A DNA stretch of 64,000 bases, taken from the NCBI RefSeq assembly GCF_042693015.1, contig NZ_CP170544.1, positions 1,860,001 through 1,924,000 of the forward strand. Direction: 5' to 3'. A program made the position numbers and the translations under genes. The first letter of the stretch is position 1; every line of letters begins with the position of its first letter. The stretch is from Sphingomonas_E sp042693015 (lineage in GTDB: Bacteria; Pseudomonadota; Alphaproteobacteria; Sphingomonadales; Sphingomonadaceae). This document shows positions 43,482-53,007 of this stretch, in pieces. Under the pieces are notes generated by a model, which was given only the letters and a program-made list of their open reading frames with translations, was not told where the DNA came from and did not search any database.

Positions 43482-44494
43482 TGGCCAGCCTCAAGCTGAA
43501 TGTCGTCAGGGAAGGGCTGCGGCTTGCCGCGCCCTTCCGCATCTCCGGCCATGTGTTCGAACTTTGCGACGCCATCTTCGTCACGCTCGACGATGGCGCG
43601 CATCGCGGCCGGGGCGAGGCGGCGGGCGTCTTTTATCTGAACGACGATGCCGATCATATGCTCACCGCGATCGAAGGCGTGCGCGCCGCGATCGAGGCCG
43701 GCCCATCGCGCGAGGAACTCCGCGGGATCCTGCCGGCGGGCGGCGCCCGCAACGCGATCGACGCCGCCTTGTGGGAGTTGGAAGCCCAGCGCAGCGGCAA
43801 GCCCGTCTGGGCGCTGGCCGGGCTTCCCGAACCCCGCCCGCTCCTCACCACCTTCACCCTCGGCGCCGATGATCCGCAGGTGATGGCGGAAGGCGCGCGG
43901 GGTTACGCGCAGGCACGCGCGATCAAGGTCAAGCTCACCGGCGATCTCGATCTCGATATTGCCCGCGTGCAGGCCATCCGCGCCGCCCGGCCCGATGTGT
44001 GGCTGGGCGTCGACGCCAATCAGGGCTTCGCGATCGGCGATCTCGATGCGCTGGTTGCCGCGATGGTCGACAGCAAGGTCTCGCTGATCGAACAGCCGCT
44101 CGCCCGCGGGCGCGAGGCCGATCTCCAGGGCTACAAATCCCCCATCCCGATCGCCGCGGATGAAAGCGCGCTGACCCTGGACGATGTGCCGGGCCTCGTC
44201 GGCCGCTTCGACGTCTTCAACATCAAGCTCGATAAATGCGGCGGGCTGACCGAAGGGCTGATGATCGCGCGCGCGGCGAAGGACCATGGCCTGGAGGTGA
44301 TGGTCGGCAACATGGTCTGCACCAGCATCGGCATGGCGCCGGGCTTCGTGCTCGGGCAGCTGTGCGACATCTGCGATCTCGACGGGCCGATCTTCCTGAA
44401 GCAGGATCGCACGCCCGGCATCGTCTATCGCGACGGCGCCGCCTGGTGCGACGATGATGTGTGGGGTGCCACCGCGGCGGTCGCCGTCGTATGA
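43481..44494 (+). CDS. dgcA: Enolase-superfamily racemase/epimerase (N-acetyl-D-Glu racemase DgcA or L-Ala-D/L-Glu epimerase)
   Basis: A 337-residue enzyme. It has the KxK acid-base pair in AIKVKLTG, metal ligands in GVDANQG, IEQP and AADES, and the opposite-face Lys in NIKLDKCGG. A late DLDGP matches dipeptide epimerases. Known DgcA enzymes racemise N-acetyl-D-Glu to N-acetyl-L-Glu in the DgcN/DgcA route; close relatives epimerise L-Ala-D-Glu from cell wall. A DgcN-type gene lies 4.8 kb downstream in the same cluster, which favours DgcA, but the motifs alone do not decide. Its start overlaps the serine hydrolase stop and its stop overlaps the transporter start. Confidence 0.8.
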   Translation: MASLKLNVVREGLRLAAPFRISGHVFELCDAIFVTLDDGAHRGRGEAAGVFYLNDDADHMLTAIEGVRAAIEAGPSREELRGILPAGGARNAIDAALWELEAQRSGKPVWALAGLPEPRPLLTTFTLGADDPQVMAEGARGYAQARAIKVKLTGDLDLDIARVQAIRAARPDVWLGVDANQGFAIGDLDALVAAMVDSKVSLIEQPLARGREADLQGYKSPIPIAADESALTLDDVPGLVGRFDVFNIKLDKCGGLTEGLMIARAAKDHGLEVMVGNMVCTSIGMAPGFVLGQLCDICDLDGPIFLKQDRTPGIVYRDGAAWCDDDVWGATAAVAVV

Positions 44495-45774
44495 GCGAGG
44501 CGGCCCCGCGCCCGTGGTTCGGGCAACCGCGTGGACTGACAATCCTGTTCCTCACCAACATGTGGGAACAGTTCAGTTACTTCGGGATGCGCGCGCTCCT
44601 CGTCTATTACATGACGAAGGAGCTGCTGCTGAGCCAGGGTCAGTCCTCCTTCATCTACGGCGCCTACACGGCCTGCGCCTATTTCACGCCGATCGTCGGC
44701 GGGGTGATCGCGGATCGGCTGCTCGGCAAGCGCCGCGCGGTGATCATCGGCGCGTCGATCATGGCGCTGGGCCATTTCATGATGGCGTTCGAGCCGCTTT
44801 TCTATCCGGCGCTCGCCACCATCGCGCTCGGCAACGGCCTGTTCCTTCCCAGCCTGCCGAGCCAGATCAACGACCTTTATGCCGCCGGCGATCCGCGGCG
44901 GGGTTGGGCCTATAATGTCTATTATGTCGGCATCAACATCGGCGGTTTCCTGGCCCCTCTGGTCTGCGGCACGCTCGGTGAATTCTATGGCTGGCATTAT
45001 GGCTTCGGCGCCGCGGGCGTCGGCATGCTGGCCGGCCTCCTGATCTATCTCGCCGGCCAGAAATATCTCCCGCCGGAGGCGCCGCGCATGCCGACCGCCG
45101 AACTGCCGGCGACACGCTGGGCCGATCATCGTCGCACCTTCGCGGCGCTGCTGGCGATCGCCCTCTCGGTCACCGTCTTCCGCGGTGCTTATGAACAGGT
45201 CGGCAATACCGTGGCTTTGTGGGCGGACACCGGGGTCGATCGCCTCGCCGGCGGCTTCACGATCCCGATGACCTGGTTCCAGTCGCTCAACCCGCTGCTG
45301 GTGATGCTGATGACCCCGGCTCTGCTCGCTTACTGGCGACGCCGGGCGGATGCCGGGCGCGATACCTCGCCCGCGCGGCGGATGGCGATCGGCGCGCTGG
45401 TCGTGGCCGGCGCCTATCTGCTGCTGTCGCTCGTCGCCGGCTTCACGGGTGAGGCACGCGCCGGCTGGCTCTGGCTCGGCCTCTTCTTCCTGATCTTCAC
45501 CTTCGGGGAATTACTAATCCTGCCGACCGGCCTCGGCCTGTTCGCCCGCCTCGCCCCACCGCGGCTCGGCGCGACCACGGTCGCCGCCTGGTATCTCGCC
45601 ATCTTCACCGGCAGCCTTTCGGCCGGTCTGGTCGGCACCTTGTGGAGCGACATGACGCCAGCAAGCTTCTTCGGCCTGCTCGCGTTGATCGCCGCTGTGG
45701 CCGCTTTGCTACTGCGCTCGCTCGATCGGATGGTTCGCAGCGTCGATCGGGCCTGGCCGTCCGAATCAGTTTGA
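44491..45774 (+). CDS. POT/PTR family proton-dependent peptide transporter
   Basis: A 427-residue inner-membrane transporter with about twelve hydrophobic segments. The POT signature region reads NMWEQFSYFGMRALLVYYM near residues 23-41, a variant of the ExxERFxYY motif. The second signature area includes YYVGINIGGFLAPLVCGTLGE. POT proteins import di- and tripeptides with protons. It is coupled to the epimerase gene by a 4-bp overlap. The next promoter starts at its stop codon. Confidence 0.87.
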   Translation: MSEAAPRPWFGQPRGLTILFLTNMWEQFSYFGMRALLVYYMTKELLLSQGQSSFIYGAYTACAYFTPIVGGVIADRLLGKRRAVIIGASIMALGHFMMAFEPLFYPALATIALGNGLFLPSLPSQINDLYAAGDPRRGWAYNVYYVGINIGGFLAPLVCGTLGEFYGWHYGFGAAGVGMLAGLLIYLAGQKYLPPEAPRMPTAELPATRWADHRRTFAALLAIALSVTVFRGAYEQVGNTVALWADTGVDRLAGGFTIPMTWFQSLNPLLVMLMTPALLAYWRRRADAGRDTSPARRMAIGALVVAGAYLLLSLVAGFTGEARAGWLWLGLFFLIFTFGELLILPTGLGLFARLAPPRLGATTVAAWYLAIFTGSLSAGLVGTLWSDMTPASFFGLLALIAAVAALLLRSLDRMVRSVDRAWPSESV

Positions 45775-45800
45775 CAATTCTCTGATCAGGACAATACGAT
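45771..45800 (+). promoter_or_regulatory. Internal promoter with operator, site 2
   Basis: TTGACA (45771-45776) is followed after 18 bp by TACGAT (45795-45800), a sigma-70-like promoter. The sequence CTGATCAGGA (45782-45791) lies between the two boxes and matches the palindrome at 41390-41401. A regulator bound here would block RNA polymerase. The promoter reads into the M19-like gene and the rest of the cluster. Confidence 0.6.
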
Positions 45801-45834
45801 CCCAATACGGACTAAATTTAGCAAGGAAGCGGGA

Positions 45835-46980
45835 TTGGGCGCGCTGTCGACCCCAAATCGTCGAACCGTTCTCGGGGCCGCCATTGCCGGCGCCGCGCTT
45901 GCCTTTCCCATGATCAACAGCGGCAGCTTCGCGGCCGCACCGGGCAGCGCGAAACGCTATTCGCGCCGCACGCTCGACATCATGGAAAAGGCGCTCGTCA
46001 TCGACATGCTGGCGCCGCCGCGGATCGACATGGCGCCCGATGCCTTCTCCCGCCCGCTCACAGCTCGCGAGATCGCCGATTTCAAATCCTGCGGCATCAC
46101 CGGCTTCCATAATGCCTTTGGGCTCGGGGGGCCTCAGGCGCGCGAGGATGCCCTTACATTCCTCGCCGCCTGGCAGGGTTTCGCCGGCCGCAATGCCGAT
46201 ATCTTCTCGCTCGTCGGCACCGTCGCCGATCTCGATCATGCCAAGGCCCAACGCAAGATCGGCATGATCATCGGCCTGCAGAATGCCGAGCAGTTCGAAA
46301 AGCCCGAAGATGTCGCGCTTTTCTATGGCCTCGGCCTGCGCTGCGCGCAGCTCACCTATAACAGCCAGAATCTGATCGGATCGGGCAGCACCGATCGCGT
46401 CGACGGCGGCGTCAGCGATTTCGGCGAGACCGTCATCGAAGCGATGAACAAGGCCGGCATGCTGGTCGACGTGTCGCACAGCGGCGACCGCACCACGCTG
46501 GACGCGATCGCGATCTCCAAATCACCGATCGCCATCACCCATTCCAACTGCCGCGCGCTTTCCAACCATCCCCGCGCCAAGAGCGACGAGGCGATCAGGG
46601 CGCTCGGCAAGACGGCCGGCGTGATAGGGATCAGCGGCGTCCGCATGTTCGTGAAGGACAAGGATCCGACCACGCTGGGCGATATGGTCGATCATATCGA
46701 TCATGTCGTGAAGCTGATCGGCGTCGACCATGTTGGCATCGGCTCCGACGCCGATCTCAACGGCTATGACGACATGCCGGCCGATCAATATGCCAAGCTG
46801 AAAGCCGCCTACAAGGCGAGCTACGCCTTCCGCGACAAGATCGACATCGAAGGCTTCGATCATCCGATGAAGATGTTCGACCTGACCGAGGAACTGGTCC
46901 GGCGCGGCTGGTCCAACGAGAATATCGGCCTCGTGCTCGGCGGCAATTTCCGCCGATTGCTTGGCCAGGTCTGGAAATAA
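45835..46980 (+). CDS. M19 membrane dipeptidase homologue with altered metal site
   Basis: A 381-residue protein with a Tat signal (NRRTVLGAAIAGAALAF) and the M19 fold: DVSHSGDRT (His215), ITHSNCRAL (His236), GIGSDADLNG (Asp305) and LGGNFRRLL. The first zinc ligands of true M19 enzymes (HxD) are absent; the position reads VIDMLAPP (55-62). The bridging Glu region reads GLQNAEQ (147-153). So it may bind fewer metals or act on a different substrate. TTG 45835 is used because AAGGAAG lies at good spacing. It heads the second transcription unit. Confidence 0.83.
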   Translation: MGALSTPNRRTVLGAAIAGAALAFPMINSGSFAAAPGSAKRYSRRTLDIMEKALVIDMLAPPRIDMAPDAFSRPLTAREIADFKSCGITGFHNAFGLGGPQAREDALTFLAAWQGFAGRNADIFSLVGTVADLDHAKAQRKIGMIIGLQNAEQFEKPEDVALFYGLGLRCAQLTYNSQNLIGSGSTDRVDGGVSDFGETVIEAMNKAGMLVDVSHSGDRTTLDAIAISKSPIAITHSNCRALSNHPRAKSDEAIRALGKTAGVIGISGVRMFVKDKDPTTLGDMVDHIDHVVKLIGVDHVGIGSDADLNGYDDMPADQYAKLKAAYKASYAFRDKIDIEGFDHPMKMFDLTEELVRRGWSNENIGLVLGGNFRRLLGQVWK

Positions 46981-47015
46981 GGGACGGGCCACGGGCCCGA
47001 AGAAGGGGGACTGAG

Positions 47016-49244
47016 ATGAATAGGATCCGCGCGACATTGGGTGTGTCGACCGCCATGGTGCTGGCGCTGGTCAGCGCGCCGGCACTGGCCGAGGAGACGG
47101 CGGACGCCGGATCTGAAGTCATCGTCGTCACCGCGCAGAAGCGCGAACAGACGCTGGTCGACGTGCCGCAGTCCATCTCGGTCGTCAGCGGTGATACGCT
47201 CGAAACGCATCAGGCCAACAGTTTCAGCGATTATCTGAAACTCGTTCCCGGCCTTCAGCTTACGCAGAGCACGCCGGGCCAGGGCCGGCTCGTGCTGCGT
47301 GGCCTCAACACCGGCGGCGTCGCCTCCACCGTCGGCGTCTATCTGGATGAAATGCCCTTCGGCTCCAGCAGCGGCCTTGCCAATGGCGCAATCCTCGCCG
47401 GTGACTTCGACACGTTCGACATCGCCCGGATCGAGGTGCTGCGCGGCCCGCAGGGCACGATCTACGGCGCCAGCTCGCTCAGCGGCGTCGTAAAATATGT
47501 CACCAACGTGCCCCAGACCGACGCACTCGAAATCCGGGGCCGCGCCGGCGTAGAGGCCGTGGACGGCGGCGACACCTCCTATTTCGGCAACGCGGTCGTC
47601 AACGTGCCGATCAGCGATGTCCTCGCCTTCCGCGCCTCGGGCAGCTACCGCAAGGATGGCGGTTTCATCGATTCCATCGGCACCGCCGGATCGGACGTCG
47701 AGAAGAACATCAATGGCGTCGAAAATTATGGCGGCCGGGCATCATTGCTGTTCACGCCGAACGAAACGGTCACTGTTCGCCTCAGCGCCATTCTCCAGAA
47801 CATCAATTCCGATGCGCCAAGCGTCGTCGAGGCAGATCCCACGACGCTGAAGCCGCTTTATGGTGGCCTCACTCTGTCGCAATTCGTGCAGCCGACCTCC
47901 AAGGTCAAATATCGGCTCTACAATGGCGCCGCCAATTTCGATCTGGGCTTCGCCAACCTCACTTCGTCGACCAGCTACAGCACCCAGGAACAGTCGTTCC
48001 ACGATGACCTTACCGTCAATCTCAGCGGGCTGATCGAGGCGATCTTCGGCACGCCGAACGAATTATTCCTCGATCAGACGACGCGAGTCGAAAAGTTCAC
48101 GCAGGAACTGCGCCTGGCATCCAATGAGTCCGAAACATTCGAATGGCTGGTCGGCGGCTATTACACGCATGAGGATGGTTCGATCGACCAGGCCTATGTC
48201 GCCGTCACCCCCGGCACGCTGGACGAGATCACCACCCTGCCCCTACTGGCTCAGGTCAACCTCGCATCCAAATATGAGGAAATCGCGGCCTTCGCCAATG
48301 CGACGATCCACCTTGGCGAGCAGTTCGACGTCGATCTCGGCGGTCGTTACAGCCACAACAGCCAGAAAGCACGTCAGGTGGGCGATGGCGCGCTCGCCGG
48401 CGGCCCGCAGGAATTCGGCGTGAAGTCGTCCGAAGACGTCTTCACTTACTCGATCGCGCCGAAATTCAAGTTCGACGATCGCATGTCGCTCTATGCGCGG
48501 CTTGCCAAGGGCTTCCGCCCCGGCGGGCCGAACGTCCTGCCGCCCGCGGCCCCTCCAGGTACGCCGGGCACCTATGATTCCGATTCCGTGCTCAGCTACG
48601 AAGCCGGCTTCAAGGCGCAGACCGACGACAACCGCTTCAGCATTGATCTGGCCGCCTTCTATCTCGACTGGAAGGACATCCAGTTGTTCGCCGTCGTCAA
48701 CGGCTTCGGCGTCAACACCAATGCCGGCAAGGCCAAGAGCCAGGGCCTCGAATTCACCGCCACCATGCGCCCCACCGATGGTTTGGACGTGTCGGTCAAC
48801 GGTGCCTACACCAAGACGCGACTGAAGGATGATGCCGATCCGATCGTGGGCGGCCGCGACGGTGATCGCCTGCCTTATGTGCCGACCTACAGCATCGGCG
48901 CGAACGCGGATTACAGCTGGTCGCTGTCTGACACGACGACGGCCTATCTCGGCGGATCGCTGCGCTTCCTGTCGGATCAGTCGGGCGCGTTCGACGGCAC
49001 CTATCGGGAAGCAACCGGCCACCAGCGGATCATCCCGTCCTACACGGTCATCGATCTGCGCGCCGGGGTCGATTTCGGCAAATTCTCGGTCGATGCCTAT
49101 GTCAAGAATCTCGGCAATAGCCACGGCATCACATCGACGGCGGCGCTCACCGCCAACGGCTTCAACGTCTATCCCAACGGCGCGATGGGCACGGGCATCA
49201 TCCGCCCGCGTACGATCGGCCTGTCCCTCACCGCGGAATATTGA
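47016..49244 (+). CDS. TonB-dependent receptor of the peptide cluster
   Basis: A 742-residue outer-membrane receptor. The signal peptide ends at ALAE. A TonB-box-like EVIVVTAQKREQ comes next, then the plug with LRGLNTGGVASTVGVYLDEMPFG and VEVLRGPQGTIYGASSLSGVVKYVT. The barrel ends in SLTAEY. It likely brings peptides or a related nitrogen source through the outer membrane, given the dipeptidases and transporters around it. AGGGGGA precedes ATG 47016. It lies 35 bp after the M19-like gene. Confidence 0.92.
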   Translation: MNRIRATLGVSTAMVLALVSAPALAEETADAGSEVIVVTAQKREQTLVDVPQSISVVSGDTLETHQANSFSDYLKLVPGLQLTQSTPGQGRLVLRGLNTGGVASTVGVYLDEMPFGSSSGLANGAILAGDFDTFDIARIEVLRGPQGTIYGASSLSGVVKYVTNVPQTDALEIRGRAGVEAVDGGDTSYFGNAVVNVPISDVLAFRASGSYRKDGGFIDSIGTAGSDVEKNINGVENYGGRASLLFTPNETVTVRLSAILQNINSDAPSVVEADPTTLKPLYGGLTLSQFVQPTSKVKYRLYNGAANFDLGFANLTSSTSYSTQEQSFHDDLTVNLSGLIEAIFGTPNELFLDQTTRVEKFTQELRLASNESETFEWLVGGYYTHEDGSIDQAYVAVTPGTLDEITTLPLLAQVNLASKYEEIAAFANATIHLGEQFDVDLGGRYSHNSQKARQVGDGALAGGPQEFGVKSSEDVFTYSIAPKFKFDDRMSLYARLAKGFRPGGPNVLPPAAPPGTPGTYDSDSVLSYEAGFKAQTDDNRFSIDLAAFYLDWKDIQLFAVVNGFGVNTNAGKAKSQGLEFTATMRPTDGLDVSVNGAYTKTRLKDDADPIVGGRDGDRLPYVPTYSIGANADYSWSLSDTTTAYLGGSLRFLSDQSGAFDGTYREATGHQRIIPSYTVIDLRAGVDFGKFSVDAYVKNLGNSHGITSTAALTANGFNVYPNGAMGTGIIRPRTIGLSLTAEY

Positions 49245-49292
49245 TCCATGTCTCGTTCTGGTGTCGTTACGGCTTTGCGGAGGGATACGGAT

Positions 49293-50318
49293 TTGACCGG
49301 AAATGGCGATCACGCCTTGCCGCAGCCCTATCTCCTGTTCCTGGGCGATACGGTTGAGGCCGGCTTTGCCAAGACAGCGTTTGGGCTGCGCGATTGGGCC
49401 GGCGATATGTGCGTCGGCGAATATGCGCTGCCCGGCGCCAGGGTCTCGACCGGCCTGCCGCCGCTCACTCCGGCGGAAGCGCAGCAGAAGGGCGCCCGCG
49501 CACTGGTGATCGGCGTCGCCAATACCGGCGGCGTCATCCCACCGCATTGGGTCAGCGCCTTGGTGGAGGCGCTGGAAGCGGGGCTCGACATCATCAGCGG
49601 CATGCACGCGAAGCTCGGCGATCTGCCAGGACTCGCCAGCACCGCCGATCGGCTCGGCCGGCGCCTCATCGACGTCCGCACGCCGCCCCCCGGCATCAAG
49701 GTCGCGACCGGCGCCAAGCGCAGCGGCAAGCGGCTGCTGACGGTCGGCACGGATTGCGCGCTCGGCAAGAAATATACCGCCCTCTCCATCGTCCGCGGCC
49801 TCCAAACCCGCGGCGTGGATGCCGATTTTCGAGCGACGGGACAGACCGGCATCATGATTGCCGGCGGCGGCATTCCGATGGATGCGGTGGTGGCGGATTT
49901 CGTGGCCGGCGCGGCGGAAATGCTCAGCCCCGATGCCGCCCCCGATCATTGGGACATCATCGAAGGGCAAGGCTCACTCTTCCACCCCGCCTATGCCGGC
50001 GTGACATTGGGCCTGCTCCACGGCAGCCAGCCGGATCTGTTCGTCGTCTGCCATGAACCGGGTCGCACCGACATGCTGGGCACCGCAGGCTACAAACTGC
50101 CCTCGATCGAGGAAGTAATCGAGCGAACGGTGGCGATGGGCCGCCTCACCAACCCCGCCATCCGCTGCGTCGGCATCAGCCTCAACACCTCGGCATTGAG
50201 CTCCGCGGAGGCCGAGGCGGTGATCGCCGAAACCACCGCGCGGCTGGCCCTGCCTGCGGCCGATCCAGTTCGCGGCGGCAAGAGCTTCGATCGCCTGCTC
50301 GACGCCTGCCTGGCATGA
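49293..50318 (+). CDS. dgcN: D-Glu N-acetyltransferase DgcN type (DUF1611)
   Basis: A 341-residue protein. QPYLLFLGDTVEAGFAKTAFGLRDW begins the family similarity. A Walker-A-like VGTDCALGKKYTA near residues 165-177 and FRATGQTGIMIAGGGIPMDAV, IIEGQGSLFHPAYAGVTLGLLHGS and VVCHEPGRT follow. DUF1611 proteins named DgcN acetylate D-glutamate so that a DgcA partner can racemise it. TTG 49293 has GGAGGG at good spacing and is preferred; ATG 49248 would add 15 residues without a clear SD. The stop overlaps the next start. Confidence 0.82.
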   Translation: MTGNGDHALPQPYLLFLGDTVEAGFAKTAFGLRDWAGDMCVGEYALPGARVSTGLPPLTPAEAQQKGARALVIGVANTGGVIPPHWVSALVEALEAGLDIISGMHAKLGDLPGLASTADRLGRRLIDVRTPPPGIKVATGAKRSGKRLLTVGTDCALGKKYTALSIVRGLQTRGVDADFRATGQTGIMIAGGGIPMDAVVADFVAGAAEMLSPDAAPDHWDIIEGQGSLFHPAYAGVTLGLLHGSQPDLFVVCHEPGRTDMLGTAGYKLPSIEEVIERTVAMGRLTNPAIRCVGISLNTSALSSAEAEAVIAETTARLALPAADPVRGGKSFDRLLDACLA

Positions 50319-51445
50319 TAAGCGCGGAAGGAAGCGCCCGGCCGTCCTGGTTCCAGCGCTTCCTGCTGCCCGGCTTCGCTTTCAAGGCGGTGATCATCGG
50401 CGGCGGCTATGCCACGGGCCGCGAGCTTGCGGAATTCTTCCTGCCCAGCGGCCCGTGGGGCGGGCTGGCGGCGATGCTGCTCGCCACCCTGATCTGGAGC
50501 CTCGTCGCCACCCTCACCTTCCTGTTAGCCCGCGCGACCGGCGCGCGTGACTATCGCAGCTTCTTCTCCGCCCTGCTCGGACGCGGCTGGGTGGTGTTCG
50601 AGGTCGCCTATATCCTCTTCATCATCCTGATCCTCGCTGTGTTCGGCGCGGCAGCGGGGGCGATCGCGCAGGCCGCGTTCGGCCTACCGCCGATCATCGG
50701 CACGCTCGCGCTGATGGCGGGCATCGCCGGCTTCGCGACCTTCGGCAACGCGTCGGTGGAGACGCTGTTCAAATGGGTCTCCTTCCTGCTCTACGGAGTG
50801 TATGCGGTCTTCCTGGTCCTCGCGCTGACCAATTTCGGTGATCGCATCGCCGCCGGCTTCGCACAGTCGCTGCCCACAAACGGATGGGCGACTGGCGGCA
50901 TCACTTATGCGAGCTATAACATCATCGGCGCGGTGGTGATCCTGCCCGTCGTCCGCCACTTCACCAGCGATCGTGATGCGGTGATCGCCGGCCTTATCGC
51001 CGGGCCGCTGGCGATGATTCCCGCGATCATCTTCTTCGCCTGCATGATCGCCTTCTATCCCGCCATCGCCGCGGAGACACTGCCGTCCGATTATCTGCTC
51101 GGCCAGCTCGGCAATCCTCTCTTCCACTTCATCTTCCAGCTCATGATCTTTTGCGCCTTGCTGGAAAGCGGCACCGGCGCGGTCCACGCGATCAACGAAC
51201 GCATCGCCAAGGCATGGCACATCCGCCGCGGCGCCGTGCTCGGCAACCCCGCCCGGCTCGCCATCGCGCTCGCTTTGCTGGTGCTGTGCATGATGCTGGC
51301 CGAACGCTTCGGCCTCGTTGCCCTTATCGCCAATGGCTATCGCGCCTTGGCCTACATCTTCCTCGGCATCTACGTGCTGCCCCTGCTGACGCTCGGCGTC
51401 GCCAGGCTATGGCGTGGCCGCCAGCCATCACCGGAGATTATATGA
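50315..51445 (+). CDS. YkvI-like membrane permease
   Basis: A 376-residue membrane protein with about ten hydrophobic segments. GFAFKAVIIGGGYATGRELAEFFLPSGPWGG near the N-terminus is the signature of the uncharacterised YkvI family, distantly related to amino-acid permeases. It overlaps the dgcN stop (ATGA) and the next serine hydrolase start. In this context import of an amino acid such as glutamate or a small peptide is plausible but unproven. Confidence 0.8.
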   Translation: MISAEGSARPSWFQRFLLPGFAFKAVIIGGGYATGRELAEFFLPSGPWGGLAAMLLATLIWSLVATLTFLLARATGARDYRSFFSALLGRGWVVFEVAYILFIILILAVFGAAAGAIAQAAFGLPPIIGTLALMAGIAGFATFGNASVETLFKWVSFLLYGVYAVFLVLALTNFGDRIAAGFAQSLPTNGWATGGITYASYNIIGAVVILPVVRHFTSDRDAVIAGLIAGPLAMIPAIIFFACMIAFYPAIAAETLPSDYLLGQLGNPLFHFIFQLMIFCALLESGTGAVHAINERIAKAWHIRRGAVLGNPARLAIALALLVLCMMLAERFGLVALIANGYRALAYIFLGIYVLPLLTLGVARLWRGRQPSPEII

Positions 51446-53007
51446 AGAAGCTGGTCCTCGCATTCGCGCTGGCCTCGACCCCGCTTGCCGCCGCCCCGCC
51501 CGCCGATTTCGACGCGCGGGTGGAGGCGCTGCGCAAGCAGGTCGGCGTGCCGGGTATAGCGATCTCGATCGTCGAAAATGGTCAGACGGTGCTGGCCAAG
51601 GGCTATGGCGAGAAGAAGCTCGGGTCGAACGATCCGGTAACGCCCGACACGATATTCCCGACCGGATCGACCGGCAAGGCCGTCACCGTCGCGGCGCTCG
51701 CCACGCTCGTCGATCAGGGCAAGATCGGCTGGGACGACAAGGTGATCGATCGCCTGCCCGGCTTCCAGATGTATGATCCCTGGGTCACGCGCGAGATGAC
51801 GATCCGCGATCTGCTGGTCCACCGCAGCGGCCTCGGCCTCGGTGCAGGCGACCTGATGTTCGTGCCGCGCAGCCATCTTTCGCGCGCGGAGGCGGTGAAG
51901 CGACTCCGCTACATCAAGCCCGCGACCAGTTTCCGCAGCGGCTATGCCTATGACAATATCCTCTACATGGTCGCCGGCCAGCTCATCGAATCCGTGACCG
52001 GCCAGACCTGGGAAGCTTATGTCGCGGAGCATGTCTTCAAGCCCGCGGGCATGTTGGCCTCCACCACCGACGAGAAGCGCTTCGCTACGCCAGACCGCGC
52101 CTTCCCCCATGCGCGGATGAGCAGCGGCCTGCGCGGCGCCGGCAATCAGGAACCGCTCAACGAACGTGACGAACTCGCCCGCAACGCCGCCCCCGCGGGC
52201 GGCCTTGCGGTCAGCGCCAACGACATGGCGAAGTGGCTCAATCTCCAGCTCGCCAAGGGCAAGCTTCCCGGCGGCGGCCAGCTCTTCAGCGCGACGCAGG
52301 CGACCGAGATGTGGACGCCGGTCGTGCTGCAGCCGGTCTCGCCGATGCCCGCAAGCCTGAAACTCACCGAGCCGATGTTCAACACCTATGCGCTCGGCTG
52401 GGACATCCAGGATTATCGCGGCGCCAAGCTCGTTTCCCATGGCGGCGCGGTGTTCGGCTTCCAGACCGTCGTCGCGCTGCTACCGGAAAAGAATGTCGGC
52501 TTCGCGATCGAGATCAACAGCGAGGATGGCGAGATCATCCTCGGGCTGATGCACGAACTGCTCGATCATTATCTCGGCTACCCGTCGAACGACTGGCCGG
52601 CTAAGTTCATCGAATACAAGAAAGGCCGCATCGCCAAGGGGCTCGAATTGGCCAAGGCGAAGGCCGGGAAGCCCGCCGGCGTCGGCCCGTCACTCCCGCT
52701 AGCCCGCTATGTCGGCACCTTCAACGATGCCTGGTATGGCAATGTCCAGGTCACCCAGGACAAGGCGGGCGCCCTTGCGATCGATTTCAAGTCGACGCCG
52801 CGCATGGGTGGCAAGCTCGAACATTTCCAATATGATACCTTCATCACCCGGTTCGACGACAAGACGATCGAACCGGCTTATGTGACGTTCGGGCTGGACG
52901 CGGAGGGCAAGGTGGAACGGGTGACGATGAAGGCCGCTTCGCCGCTCGCCGATTTCAGCTACGACTATCATGATCTGCTGTTCACCCCGATAAAGGACGC
53001 CAAGTGA
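51442..53007 (+). CDS. Exported serine hydrolase (beta-lactamase/DD-peptidase fold)
   Basis: A 521-residue protein with a signal peptide (LVLAFALASTPLAAA). The catalytic SxxK is Ser76-Thr-Gly-Lys79, the YxN motif is YDN in GYAYDNILY, and SHGGAVFG gives the HxG region. A C-terminal lipocalin-like part (LARYVGTFNDAWYGNVQV, YVTFGLDAEGKVERVTMK) follows, typical of the D-aminopeptidase/esterase group that includes DUF3471. Cleavage of D-residue peptides in the periplasm would fit the neighbours. It overlaps genes on both sides by 4 bp. Confidence 0.87.
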   Translation: MKKLVLAFALASTPLAAAPPADFDARVEALRKQVGVPGIAISIVENGQTVLAKGYGEKKLGSNDPVTPDTIFPTGSTGKAVTVAALATLVDQGKIGWDDKVIDRLPGFQMYDPWVTREMTIRDLLVHRSGLGLGAGDLMFVPRSHLSRAEAVKRLRYIKPATSFRSGYAYDNILYMVAGQLIESVTGQTWEAYVAEHVFKPAGMLASTTDEKRFATPDRAFPHARMSSGLRGAGNQEPLNERDELARNAAPAGGLAVSANDMAKWLNLQLAKGKLPGGGQLFSATQATEMWTPVVLQPVSPMPASLKLTEPMFNTYALGWDIQDYRGAKLVSHGGAVFGFQTVVALLPEKNVGFAIEINSEDGEIILGLMHELLDHYLGYPSNDWPAKFIEYKKGRIAKGLELAKAKAGKPAGVGPSLPLARYVGTFNDAWYGNVQVTQDKAGALAIDFKSTPRMGGKLEHFQYDTFITRFDDKTIEPAYVTFGLDAEGKVERVTMKAASPLADFSYDYHDLLFTPIKDAK

